Shown in pieces: positions 29,592 through 38,625 of a stretch of 64,000 bases of DNA. The notes under the pieces were generated by a model. The model was not told the DNA's origin and did no database searches. It was given only the letters and a program-made list of their open reading frames with translations. Origin of the DNA: Frigoriglobus tundricola (GTDB lineage: Bacteria; Planctomycetota; Planctomycetia; Gemmatales; Gemmataceae); the NCBI RefSeq assembly GCF_013128195.2, contig NZ_CP053452.2, positions 8,246,001-8,310,000 of the forward strand. The letters run 5' to 3'. The stretch's first letter is position 1; every line of letters starts with the position of its first letter. A program made the position numbers and the translations under genes.

Positions 29592-30968
29592 TCACTCGAT
29601 GACGAACGTCGCGAGTTTGTCCAGGTTCACCTGGTCCGGGGGGTAGTCCTTCCGGGCGGGCATCTTCGGGTACACCTCCGGGAACGCGTACCGACCGGCG
29701 GGCCACTCGAGCGGCCAGTCGTCCGGGAGGTCCGACGCGGTGAACCGCTTCTCTTCGGCCGGGGGGACCTTGCGGCCGTCGGCGCCGCGGAGCGGCGTGC
29801 CGACGAGAACACGCGGGCCGCCCGGCTCGGCCGGAAGGGCGCGGGTCGAGACGACCGAGGAGACGTTGAAGAACTCGTGCCGCAGGCCGTCCCGGTCGGT
29901 CGCGAACCGTTCCACCATCCGCCGCATCAGGGCCTGCATCCGGTCGCGGTCGAGCGGGTGAACGAGGTCCATTTTCGGGGCGCAGAACGCGACCCGCGTG
30001 ATCCACCCGGGCCGCCACTGGTGCGGCAGAAACACCTTGCTCAGCCCGCGCGCCACGGGACCGAACACCTTGTTCTCGCCCGGCGACAGCACCTCGAAGA
30101 GGTCCTTCACGATCTGCCGGTTGTCGTCGTACATGCCCACGCCGCCCGCGAGCAACATGGTCACGTCCACCAGCACGACGAGCGCCGTGCAGGAGCGGAA
30201 CGCTGCCACCGTCGGCACCACCACCTGCTCCACGTACTGACCGTAGCGGGTCGAGAACGCGTCGAACGGGTCGGTGCCCGGGGTCCGCCGGTCGGCGGGC
30301 AGGGGGCAGAATTGTGTGTCCGCGTCGAGGCCGCAGTGGCGGGCCACGGCGAGGTCCGCCGGGGCCATCGGCCGCGCCGGTTGCCCCTTCAGGTCGAGCA
30401 GGAACGTGGACGGGGTGATGAGCGGCTTGAAGTTCAGGATCAGGTTCGCGAGTGACAACCGGTACGCGGACAGCAGCTCGGCCTCCGTCGCGCCCGGGTT
30501 CTTGATCGCCTCCAGGAACGGCGCGGTGTGGGTGCGGTAGGTGGTGTCGTTGAGGAACAGGTTGAGCATGCGCTCGGACCAGCCGGTGAAGTCGCGGCCG
30601 AGCATGCTGGCGTCGGCGATGCGCTCGCCGGGCAGGTCGTACAGCTTCAGGAGGCAGTCGCTGAACGTCCAGTCGGACCGCTCGAACTGGCACACGAACT
30701 GGGCGCGGTCGGTCGTTTTCGACGGCCAGCGGCCGTAGTTCACCAGTGCGTCGCGGTGGCCGAAGTAATTGAACGGCGCCCACCCGCGGTCCGGGTCCTT
30801 CGCGGTGAACCGGCGGAGCCGCGTGCCCGGCTTGCCGAGCGGGAACCGGTCGGGGTCGTGGTCCTGGAGGTGGTTGATGAGCGACGTCAGCAGTACCGTT
30901 TTCCCGGAGCTGTACAGGCCTACCACGCCGACACGGGCCTCGGTCGTCTTCACCCTGAGCATGCTCAT
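29592..30968 (-). CDS. YcjX-like P-loop GTPase-family protein
   Basis: A 458-residue protein of the YcjX/DUF463 family. The Walker A motif is GLYSSGKT (residues 17-24), followed by LLTSLINHLQ; the Walker B/switch-like phrase is LYDLPGERIAD. Later stretches such as VAFCAPKMDLVHP and the C-terminal LEWPAGRYAFPEVYPKMP parallel YcjX. Its role is unclear; in gammaproteobacteria ycjX is linked to phage-shock genes and to ycjF, neither of which is here. The start at 30968 (MSMLRVKTTEARVGVVG) puts the P-loop at the usual distance and has GGGGA upstream; the longer frame adds 17 residues. Confidence 0.82.
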   Translation of the reverse strand: MSMLRVKTTEARVGVVGLYSSGKTVLLTSLINHLQDHDPDRFPLGKPGTRLRRFTAKDPDRGWAPFNYFGHRDALVNYGRWPSKTTDRAQFVCQFERSDWTFSDCLLKLYDLPGERIADASMLGRDFTGWSERMLNLFLNDTTYRTHTAPFLEAIKNPGATEAELLSAYRLSLANLILNFKPLITPSTFLLDLKGQPARPMAPADLAVARHCGLDADTQFCPLPADRRTPGTDPFDAFSTRYGQYVEQVVVPTVAAFRSCTALVVLVDVTMLLAGGVGMYDDNRQIVKDLFEVLSPGENKVFGPVARGLSKVFLPHQWRPGWITRVAFCAPKMDLVHPLDRDRMQALMRRMVERFATDRDGLRHEFFNVSSVVSTRALPAEPGGPRVLVGTPLRGADGRKVPPAEEKRFTASDLPDDWPLEWPAGRYAFPEVYPKMPARKDYPPDQVNLDKLATFVIE

Positions 30969-31608
30969 AGCCGTCCCCGCGCGCGAATAAGGGCCTGCTA
31001 TGAGTGGTATTCGTTTCACCCCCGACGGCTATTGAGGACCGACCGAACGGTTTCCTGAAGCCGACGGTTTCGGACCGGTCGGGCGCGGCTGCCCCGGCGC
31101 AGTGAGTATCTTCGCTTCAACTGAACGTCGATGGGCGAACGGCCGGCGTGGGCCGGCTGGTGAAACGATCGTGTGGATCGGAGCCGGCGGCTCAGGTCCT
31201 CTGTAGCCGGCCGTTCTGTGGGTCGGCGCGAGAGGAGGTGTGACCCACTGGCCTCCCAGAGGCCGATTCCCGGGCACAGGCCTCACGATCCCGTTTGAGC
31301 CCGGTGCCGCCGGCCGCCGCCCGCGTCTCACCAGTCGGCTCGCGCCGACCATCCGTGTGGTCCTCTCGTGGGGCCGGAGGAGAACACACAAGCCCAGAAG
31401 CGTGTAAAATGAGCCGTTTCCAGAATTCATCGATTCGCAACCGAGCCCAGGACGGGTCAACGTTTCCGAACCGAGCACGATGACGCGAATGCGAGACGCT
31501 TTGCGGGTGGCCGGAAAGCGACCGACAAACGCCGCTGCCGAGCCGAACCGTCCGGGGCGACTCGCGTAACAGATATTGATCCTCCCGCGTTGAAGGTGGG
31601 CGCTAAAT
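30969..31608. other. Long divergent intergenic region
   Basis: 640 bases between the YcjX-like gene (minus) and the ankyrin hybrid (plus). The open frames in it (for example on the minus strand to 31646) are Arg/Pro/Ser-rich without domain content, so I call no gene. A GAAGGTGG ribosome site ends the region before 31609. Confidence 0.5.
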
Positions 31609-33612
31609 ATGTCGCGACCAGCCCGTAATGGGATCGTTCTTGGCAAGTCTGGTGTAGCCCTCCTCCTCGTTCTTGTCGTTGCGCTCGTCGGCGTTTGGGC
31701 CTACACGGCGTTCGCCCCGGTTCCTCCACAGGCCACGCCGGAGGCGGGAAATCGGCCCGATCCGGGCGCCCTCGACAGGGCCCTTCTTGATGCCATTCGG
31801 GACGGCGACTTCGCGCGGGTGCGGCACCTGCTCCAGGAGGGCGCGAGTGCCAACGCGCGCGACGAAGCGGGGGACACGGCGCTCATGCGGGCCGCGCTCT
31901 TCGCGGACGTGGAGGTGATGCGCGCCCTTGTCGATAGCGGTGCAGACGTCCGGGCGCGGGGCCAGGACGGCACGGCCCCGCTCCTGCGGGCGACCCACGA
32001 TCCAGACAAGCTGCGGCTCCTTCTCGATCGCGGCGCCCCGGTCGACGATTTTGCCGTACTCGCCGCCGCCAGCGTCCCGGGCTCGCGTAGCGCCCTCGAA
32101 CTCTTACTCGCGCACGGCGGCAACGTCCGCGCGGCCGGTCCGGCCTACACGGCGCTCATGGCCGCCGCGCTGAACGGCGACCTCGAGGCGGTGAACTGCT
32201 TGCTCGATCACGGGGCCAACGTGAAGGCGCGATCGCCGACCGGTTTTACGGCGCTCATCGGCGCGGCCTTGTCCGGTAACGCCAAAATCGTCGCTGTGCT
32301 TCTGGACCGCGGGGCCGATCCCAACGCCGTTTGCACGCTCGAACGGGGCATCCTGCAAACGCCGGCGGGTGTTGCAGCCAGTATGGGCCATACCGACTGC
32401 CTGCAACTGTTAATGGCGGCCGGGGCCGATGTCAACGCCCAGGGGGGGCCGTTCAGCCACACCGCGTTGCTCGGCGCCGCCACCACCCCGAGTAAAGAAA
32501 CTGTGCAACTCCTCCTGGCCAAGGCCAGCGTGAACGCGACGGACTGGACCGGTCACACCGCGCTGGACTGGGCGGCGCGCCGGGGGGAAACCGAGATCGT
32601 CAAAATGCTACGGGCGGCCGGCGCCGAACAGTCCCAGCCGCTCCCGCCCGCGAGACCGGCACTCGCGCTCCGGACCGCTCCGGACGCCGATTCGGCGCGG
32701 CGCGCCGTCGCCGCCGCGCTGCCCCTCCTGCAACGGAGCGAGCGGACGATCACCCGGACCCGAAACTGCGTCTCGTGTCACCAGCACTCGCTGGTGTCGA
32801 TGACCGTGGGCCTGGCCCGCAAGCACGGCTTCCGTGTCGACGAGGCCATCGCCGGCGAAGAACGGACCCACGTTCTGAAGGACATGGGCGGCCGGGTCCG
32901 GCCGCTCCTGTTGGGTACGGGGATCGATCCGACGCTCTCGGTCCACGTGTTGGCGGGCCTGGCCGCGGAGGACGAACCCGACAGCCGGGTCACGGACGCC
33001 CTCGTCCAATACCTGGTACTACGCCAGCGAAAGGACGGACGGTGGCAGCAAGAAAACTATCGCCCGCCGGACGAGGCCAGTGACTTCCAGTTCACCGCGC
33101 TCGCGGTCCGCGGGCTGCGGGCTTTCGCACCGAAGGGCCGAAAGCAGGAGATCGATGTGCGGATCGATCGGGCGCGGCGCTGGCTGCAAAGCACGGAGCC
33201 GGTGGACACCACGGACCGGGGGTTTCAGTTACTGGGTCTGGGCTGGGCGCAGGCCGCGCCGGAACCGATCGCGAACGCCGTCAAGAAGCTCATCGGTGAG
33301 CAGCGTGCGAACGGCGGATGGGCGCAACTGCCCACCCTCGCCAGCGACGCCTATGCCACCGGACTGGCCCTGTACGCGCTGCACGAGGGCGGGGGCGTTC
33401 CCGTCGATCACCCGGCGTACCGCCGGGGCGTCGAGTTCCTGTTGCGAACCCAGCACGCGGACGGCTCCTGGTTCGTGGCCTCGCGGAGCTTCCCGATCGT
33501 CGAGTACTCGTCGAGCGGCTTCCCGCACGACCGGTCGCAGTTCATCTCCGCCGCCGCCACTTGCTGGGCCACGATGGCGCTGACCCTCACCACCCCGTCG
33601 CCCGCCAAGTGA
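31609..33612 (+). CDS. Membrane-anchored ankyrin, CxxCH and cyclase-fold hybrid
   Basis: A 667-residue protein. A signal anchor lies at residues about 13-33. Residues about 55-345 are ankyrin repeats (AIRDGDFARVRHLLQEGASANARD, GDTALMRAALFADVEVMRALVDSGADV, and so on, about eight units). A CVSCH motif at 387-391 could bind c-type haem after export. Residues about 440-660 resemble the alpha/alpha-toroid of prenyltransferases and squalene cyclases (RQRKDGRWQQENYRPP, GEQRANGGWAQLPTLASDAYATGLALYAL, RTQHADGSWFV). The cyclase DxDD acid motif was not seen, so it is unlikely to be a terpene cyclase. Probably an envelope protein of unknown role. Confidence 0.8.
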   Translation: MSRPARNGIVLGKSGVALLLVLVVALVGVWAYTAFAPVPPQATPEAGNRPDPGALDRALLDAIRDGDFARVRHLLQEGASANARDEAGDTALMRAALFADVEVMRALVDSGADVRARGQDGTAPLLRATHDPDKLRLLLDRGAPVDDFAVLAAASVPGSRSALELLLAHGGNVRAAGPAYTALMAAALNGDLEAVNCLLDHGANVKARSPTGFTALIGAALSGNAKIVAVLLDRGADPNAVCTLERGILQTPAGVAASMGHTDCLQLLMAAGADVNAQGGPFSHTALLGAATTPSKETVQLLLAKASVNATDWTGHTALDWAARRGETEIVKMLRAAGAEQSQPLPPARPALALRTAPDADSARRAVAAALPLLQRSERTITRTRNCVSCHQHSLVSMTVGLARKHGFRVDEAIAGEERTHVLKDMGGRVRPLLLGTGIDPTLSVHVLAGLAAEDEPDSRVTDALVQYLVLRQRKDGRWQQENYRPPDEASDFQFTALAVRGLRAFAPKGRKQEIDVRIDRARRWLQSTEPVDTTDRGFQLLGLGWAQAAPEPIANAVKKLIGEQRANGGWAQLPTLASDAYATGLALYALHEGGGVPVDHPAYRRGVEFLLRTQHADGSWFVASRSFPIVEYSSSGFPHDRSQFISAAATCWATMALTLTTPSPAK

Positions 33613-33718
33613 CAAAAATAGGGCAGCGCCCGGACGGATCATCGTCGGGGCGCTGCCCTTGAGCGGGTCGAAGTGATCCGGCTTCACACCTGGTTCGGCA
33701 TCGTTCGCGGGTGGATTT

Positions 33719-34198
33719 TCAGTCGAGCTTGAGGTCGATCGGTTCGCCACCTTTGACTTCGATCGACAGGGGGGTTTTTTCAAGGCTCCCGTACTTCTTG
33801 AGAACCGCCGCCAATTCGGTCGGTACAGCGCTAGAAGTCGCTGCCGCTTTGGCCTTTGGCTTGTTCGGTTTATCGCCCTTGTCTCCCGAGGGCGCCTCAC
33901 GCGGAAGCGAGACCCAGACCTTGTGCTTCCCGACCACGGCGCCACCCGAACCCGTCTTGGCAACCTTTAACGAGTACTTGCCGCTCTCGTCGGTCTCGCC
34001 GCTACTCACGCCCGTTTCTGAAGCGGCCTCCGGGACGAAAGAGATGACGAGTCCCGGCACGGGCTGGCCGTTGTGCGTCACGGTGCCCGAAACGGAGACA
34101 ACACGTTCGCCACCGCCACACCCCGAGCCGCTCAGAAGACACGCGGCGAGGGCAAGTGACAGGTAAACAGGGCGGAGAACGGTCGAGTGCAGTTGCAT
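33719..34198 (-). CDS. Lipoprotein with carboxypeptidase-regulatory-like domain
   Basis: A 159-residue exported lipoprotein. The N-terminus has a signal peptide ending in LLSGSGCGGG, a lipobox with Cys27 as the probable lipidated residue. It is followed by a beta-sandwich beginning VSVSGTVTHNGQPVPGLVISFVP and continuing TDESGKYSLKV, the planctomycete-type transthyretin-like domain, then a Lys/Ser-rich loop and a final strand. The start at 34198 follows AAGGG. It lies 89 bases after the DUF1559 gene on the same strand, a pairing that is very common in planctomycetes, so the two probably form one transcript. Function unknown. Confidence 0.83.
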   Translation of the reverse strand: MQLHSTVLRPVYLSLALAACLLSGSGCGGGERVVSVSGTVTHNGQPVPGLVISFVPEAASETGVSSGETDESGKYSLKVAKTGSGGAVVGKHKVWVSLPREAPSGDKGDKPNKPKAKAAATSSAVPTELAAVLKKYGSLEKTPLSIEVKGGEPIDLKLD

Positions 34199-34287
34199 GG
34201 TTGTCGAGCCCTTTCGAGACAACGGGAATGAAAAAGCGAAGTCCCGCCTCAGGGGGGACTTCGCACGGGGCTGAAAAGGGGCGCGTG

Positions 34288-35346
34288 TTACCAGTCCGAC
34301 CCCGGGACCTGACCGGAGTTCGGGACGCACACGGCCATCCAGGAGGCCTTGCTGATGCCGTTGGCAACGGCGCGCACGCTCCCGTCACCCAAACCGACCA
34401 ACATCACGGGGTGGGCGCTATTGAGAACGAAGATGTTACAGCTATTTAGATTGGCATTGACAGCGAACAGAGTGTTCGGGTTAGCAGTCGGGACGGCGGG
34501 GGAGTAGAGCGCGCTCCAGTCGTAGTAGTCCGTTCTCAAGCAGGCGCCCGCCGGCTGACCCGGTGCGGTGCCCGAGTTGATGCTCTCCCAGCCGTCGGTC
34601 CACCAGCCGAAGGCGGCCCACTGCTCGCCGTCGCCGTGGTCGGGATAGATCCACCCCCAACACGGCCCATCGACGTGTGCGCCGGAGCTACTATAGCCAA
34701 GGGCGACCCCAGAAGCGCAATTCTGGATCCGTTCCCCGAACATGACGGTGTTAGTGGTCCCGTTCGGCATGGCCGTTACGATGTTGCCTTGCCCGCGTGG
34801 CTCGAAAACCATCACGTTACCGGCATAGTTGCACGAGGCGTACCCCCCGTTCTTCGAGCCGCCGTTGAGCTGCAGGCCGTTGGTCGTGGAGCCGTCCGAG
34901 GGACACAGGAAGAGCTTGACCGGCGTGCTGATCAGTGCGTCATAGGCTGTGAAGTATGCGCCGGAGGTGTCATCGGTGCTCAAATTGCCGAGGGCAGCAA
35001 ATTGGTTGTAGAGGTTGTTTTGCTCGACGTACGGCAACAGGTGCACGAACAGCGAGCCGGTCGCGCCGTCGGCCGAAGTCAAACTCCCGCCGTTCTGGGG
35101 CGGGGTGTAGCCGTTATTTCGGAACGTTGCGCCCCACGAGCCGATCGGGGGCAACTTGTTGTACGTGCCCTCGAAGTTGTGGACGGCTAGCCCGATCTGC
35201 TTGAAGTTGTTGCTGCACTTCATCCGCGCGGCCGCTTCCCGCACTTTCTGCACGGCGGGCAGTAGCAGTCCGATCAGAATCGCGATAATCGCGATCACCA
35301 CCAACAATTCGATGAGGGTGAACCCCTTCTGTCGCAAGCGTGGCAT
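34288..35346 (-). CDS. DUF1559 prepilin-like protein
   Basis: A 352-residue type IV pilin-like or pseudopilin-like protein of the DUF1559 family, expanded in planctomycetes. The class III signal is [20 protein letters not shown], with cleavage expected before Phe of GFTLIE, then [20 protein letters not shown]. The C-terminal family signature is present as [17 protein letters not shown] (compare H..G.N...ADGSV). The start at 35346 gives the typical short basic leader MPRLRQKG and follows GAGG; the longer frame reads only upstream DNA. It is probably assembled or exported by a type II/IV-like system and exposed in the envelope. Confidence 0.9.
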   Translation of the reverse strand: MPRLRQKGFTLIELLVVIAIIAILIGLLLPAVQKVREAAARMKCSNNFKQIGLAVHNFEGTYNKLPPIGSWGATFRNNGYTPPQNGGSLTSADGATGSLFVHLLPYVEQNNLYNQFAALGNLSTDDTSGAYFTAYDALISTPVKLFLCPSDGSTTNGLQLNGGSKNGGYASCNYAGNVMVFEPRGQGNIVTAMPNGTTNTVMFGERIQNCASGVALGYSSSGAHVDGPCWGWIYPDHGDGEQWAAFGWWTDGWESINSGTAPGQPAGACLRTDYYDWSALYSPAVPTANPNTLFAVNANLNSCNIFVLNSAHPVMLVGLGDGSVRAVANGISKASWMAVCVPNSGQVPGSDW

Positions 35347-35546
35347 GATAAAACCTCTATGAGGACCGGGAACAGGTGACGGACCGACCGACCGCCGGTC
35401 GAGATCCCTCGGGACGCCATTTCCCCGGTTCGAGCAGGGATTCGGCACCCACACAGGCCCAACGTCTCGCGGGCGAAGCCGGTGACTAGCACACTAGATC
35501 ACGTTGGCTGAATTCGGCTGCCACCAAGGCAGAGGGTTTCCTGGTG

Positions 35547-36790
35547 TCACACGTTGAGCGGGCGGCCGGTGTACGTCCACTTGTAGGGCTTGGCTCGCGT
35601 CCGGTTGTGGTACGCGATGTACGCCAGGATCTTCTCCCGCAGGTCCGCCACCGATCGGAAGTTCCCACGGCGCACCACACGCCTCGCCAACACGCTGAAC
35701 CAGATCTCCACTTGGTTCAGCCACGACGTGTGCTTGGGCACATACACGAACCGCACCCGATGACGGGGGTCCGTCAGGAACGCCTTCCGCGTCGCGACCG
35801 ACTTCAGCACCCCGCTCTTCCCCTTCTGGCCCAGCGACTCGGCCGCCACCCCGCACAGCGACGCCACCCACAGCACCAACGTCGCCGAGGTGTGCGTCGT
35901 CAGGTTGTCCGCCACGAAGATCCAACCCGCCTGCGGGTCCGTCGCCACCGTTCGCTCAATGTGGGTGGCGAAGTCCTTCTCGCCCCGCGTCGCCTGAACC
36001 GTCGGGGCGATCACCTGACCCGTTGCGACCTCGAAGTTCCCGATCAAGCACTGCGTCCCATGCCGCTTGTACTCGAACTCAACTTTCTCGACCTGACCCG
36101 GCCGCATCGGCTTGGTCGGGGCGATCCGCTCCTTCGCCTGGACCCCCGTCATCTCGTCCACGCACACCGTGTGAACCCCGCTCTTCAACCCCGTTGGAGC
36201 AGCTTGGTAGCAGTCGCACACGTCCCGGACTTGTTGGGCGAATGCCTCGGGATCCTTGGGGTTCGCGTTCAGCCAATACCGACTCCGATGGGGCTGGAGT
36301 TCGGCACTTTTAAAAGGCGTCCGACGTGGCGGACGGAGATCGAGGGGACGATCCGGCGTGCCACCACTTCCTCGGCCAACGCGGTCGGGGTCCAGTGCGT
36401 CACGGGTCGGCCCGAATCCTCCGGCGGCTCACAGGCGACGGCGATGATCCGGGCGATCTGGTCGGGAGCAAAAGTCCCCGGACAACCGGACCTGGGGTTA
36501 TCACTCAGGACATCTTCGATTGCCCTCTCCAGGGTCGAGAGACCTTCGAGGCACTCGATGCGAACCAGGGTGTCGAAGGCGGCCGCCCAACGTCGTCGCC
36601 AAATCCCGACGGCGTGCCGCTCGCACCCGAGGTGGTTGGCGATCGGTCCGTTCTGCAGGCGGTCGAAGGCGAGCAAGATGATCTCGGCTCGCTGGGCCAA
36701 CCCCCGCGGGCAGGAGCGAGACCGAACCCACCGTTGGAGGATCTCTTGCTGCCGCTCGGTGATGACCACCTTGGCTGCCTTCCCTGGCAT
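35547..36790 (-). CDS. IS630-family transposase, probable -1 programmed frameshift
   Basis: A DDE transposase encoded in two overlapping frames. Frame one (36790 to about 36308) gives the helix-turn-helix part ([35 protein letters not shown]). Frame two continues after GRLLK as [14 protein letters not shown], which is the expected IS630 continuation, through VCVDEMTG (first Asp), FVADNLTTH (second Asp) and [15 protein letters not shown] (Glu). The switch point carries T-TTA-AAA (36314-36308, minus strand), a canonical -1 slippery heptamer. The joined product is about 414 residues. Intact ends and intact catalytic residues argue that the frame change is programmed rather than decay. Confidence 0.85.
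36308..36314 (-). promoter_or_regulatory. -1 ribosomal slippery heptamer TTTAAAA
   Basis: Read on the minus strand, the zero frame is CTT TTA AAA GTG. A one-base backward slip gives AAA AGT GCC and restores the IS630 reading frame exactly at the point where family similarity requires it. Confidence 0.7.
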
Positions 36791-37136
36791 GACCGGCTCC
36801 GCTCGGGTGTCAATCTGGGATACCCCGCGAGGGTGACGAAATTCCCGTCGTGATGGAAGGCCAATTCAGCCAGCGTGATCTAGGTGTTGCTGAAGCGAAC
36901 ACGATCAGTGTGACAAGCACACGATGTCGCCGCCGATAACATACCGCGTCGGTGGTGTGGTTCACAGTGTTTGTCAGAGAAAAATCGGTGAAGATCGCTC
37001 GGGGGCTGACTTCTAGAATGAGGGGGTGTTATGGTGAGGTGCAGTCGCCAAGCAACCGGGTGGAAGTCCCGAGACTTGCGGTAGCCGTGTTGGTAAGCTA
37101 CACAGGGCTGGTGCGTGTGCTCGTCATGGGGGTGAG

Positions 37137-38270
37137 ATGTCGAAGACTGACCCGCGGGAATTGAAATACCTCGGGCTCTCCCGGGCACTTGAGGAAGACA
37201 TCAAAACCGGGACCTGGCCGGACGGGCGGATGCCGAGCCTGCGCGAGCTGGCGGAGGAGCACGGGGTCTCCGTCGTGACGATCTCCCGGGCCGTCCAGGT
37301 GCTCCGGGACAAGGGCCTGATCGGGCGGACGGACAATTCCGGGTGTTACTTGGCCGGCTCCGGGGGCCATGAGGTCGGGCAATATGCCATCTGCCTGCGG
37401 GTGACCGCCGGCCGATGGCAGCGGTACGCCGGGGCCATCCTCCGCATCGGGTTCGACGCTGTTCAAGCAACGCGAGAAGCCGAATTCCGCGAACCGTTTG
37501 ATTGGGACTCGGGACCGCGCCCCGAGGTGATCCGTGACCAGGTCCGCCGGGCGGCCGCGGCCGGGCTGGCGGGCGTCTTTTTCCTCCCGTCGCGGGTATC
37601 GGCCGAGGAGGCCCGGGCGGACGAGATCTTCCTTGATGCGTGCGACGCGGCGCGGCTGCCGGTGGTCCTGATCGAGCGGAACCTGTACGGCCGGTACCGA
37701 CCGTTGACCCGGGACCTGGTCTCGGTCGACGACTTCGACGGGGCGGTCCAGTGTACCCGGCACCTGTTCGACCTCGGCCGCAAGAGGGTCGCGGTCGTGG
37801 TGGCGTCGGCGTGTAGCAGTCACGACGACCGACTCGCCGGCTATCTGCACGTGTTACATACGACCGCCGCAGCGGGGACCCACCCGGGGTTGCGTGCCGA
37901 CCCGCTCGTCGTCCAGTTGCCGCCGGACCTGGCCCCCAAGGAGAGCGACCGGTGGTTGGCCGACCGGCTGCTCGCTGCAAATGCAGACGGGGTCTTCTGT
38001 TATCAGGACTCGGTGGCGGTCGGGCTGATGGTGGAGCTACTGGCCCGGGGGGTGCGGGTGCCGCAGGACGTGGCGGTGGCGGGGTTCGAGAACCTGCCGA
38101 TCGGGAACCTGTTCACGGTCGGGGTGACCACCTATGCCTACCCGGCGGCCGAACTGGTCCGGAGCGGGATGCGGGCGATGCGGCAGCGGGCCGACCACCC
38201 CGCCACGCCCCCGACCCACAGCCGCATCCGCGGCGAGTTGATCGTGCGGGAGAGTACCCAGCCGGGGTGA
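37137..38270 (+). CDS. GntR-type helix-turn-helix with LacI-type ligand domain
   Basis: A 377-residue transcription regulator. Residues 1-75 are a GntR winged helix (MPSLRELAEEHGVSVVTISRAVQVLRDKGLI). The rest is a LacI/periplasmic-binding-like sensor domain (IRDQVRRAAAAGLAGVFFLP, PVVLIERNLYGR, LVSVDDFDGAVQCTRHLFDLGRKRVAVV, DVAVAGFENLPIG, GELIVRES). Such hybrids usually sense sugars and repress catabolic or transport genes. No sugar gene adjoins it, so the target is unknown. The ATG at 37137 has a GGGGGTGA immediately upstream. It lies just downstream of the IS630 element, whose insertion may have separated it from former neighbours. Confidence 0.85.
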   Translation: MSKTDPRELKYLGLSRALEEDIKTGTWPDGRMPSLRELAEEHGVSVVTISRAVQVLRDKGLIGRTDNSGCYLAGSGGHEVGQYAICLRVTAGRWQRYAGAILRIGFDAVQATREAEFREPFDWDSGPRPEVIRDQVRRAAAAGLAGVFFLPSRVSAEEARADEIFLDACDAARLPVVLIERNLYGRYRPLTRDLVSVDDFDGAVQCTRHLFDLGRKRVAVVVASACSSHDDRLAGYLHVLHTTAAAGTHPGLRADPLVVQLPPDLAPKESDRWLADRLLAANADGVFCYQDSVAVGLMVELLARGVRVPQDVAVAGFENLPIGNLFTVGVTTYAYPAAELVRSGMRAMRQRADHPATPPTHSRIRGELIVRESTQPG

Positions 38271-38625
38271 CTCGCGGACGAGAGCGAAACGGGGCCGGTT
38301 GCAGCCGCTTTGTGTCAGGCGCCGGCACCCGTCTGGCCGGGGCGACACGAACCGCGAAGCGCCGGCCTCACAGAGTCCGGCGCCTGACACAAAGCAGATC
38401 AACCGACTGGATTTCGAGTCAATGCGACTGGGTCCGGGCACGTCACGTTGGTCGGCACAAACTCTCGGTCCGCAATACAAAACGTCACCGATTGGGACAA
38501 ACGGGGCGGACCGACGACCGTTGTACCTCCGAACTTCAAGCTGTTCGCGCGGGTACAATCTGTTGAGCTGGGCGTGCGGGTTCGCGCAGCAGTGGCGACA
38601 CCCGATGACTCAACGAGGTCGATTC
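38271..38625. other. Intergenic region holding the inverted repeat
   Basis: 355 bases between the regulator and the first paralogue. The frame of the downstream gene stays open through it, but the signal peptide and ribosome site at 38626 show that translation starts later. Apart from the inverted repeat at 38307-38395 I see no gene. Confidence 0.5.
38307..38395. repeat. Inverted repeat with 19-bp perfect arms
   Basis: GCTTTGTGTCAGGCGCCGG at 38307-38325 and its exact reverse complement at 38377-38395 enclose 51 bases that contain further GCGCCGGC-like pieces. There is no T-tract and no flanking duplication. It could be a REP/MITE-type element or the terminator of the regulator gene. Confidence 0.6.

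Larger units (their letters stand above)
35497..36880. mobile_element. Complete IS630-family insertion sequence (1384 bp)
   Basis: The ends are an imperfect inverted repeat: GATCACGTTGGCTGAATT at 35497 and, on the other strand from 36880, GATCACGCTGGCTGAATT (17 of 18 match). Each end is bordered by TA (35495-35496 and 36881-36882), the target dinucleotide that IS630/Tc1-type elements duplicate. A two-frame IS630 transposase fills the element on the minus strand. It sits between the DUF1559 gene and the GntR-type regulator. Confidence 0.88.

Noticed and set aside
31029..31646. 205-codon minus-strand frame in the 640-base gap
   Set aside because: No domain, Arg/Pro/Ser-rich, no ribosome site, and it overlaps the start of the ankyrin hybrid.
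38299..38625. N-terminal extension of the first giant paralogue
   Set aside because: The frame is open but reads through an inverted repeat and lacks protein character; the signal peptide and ribosome site lie at 38626.
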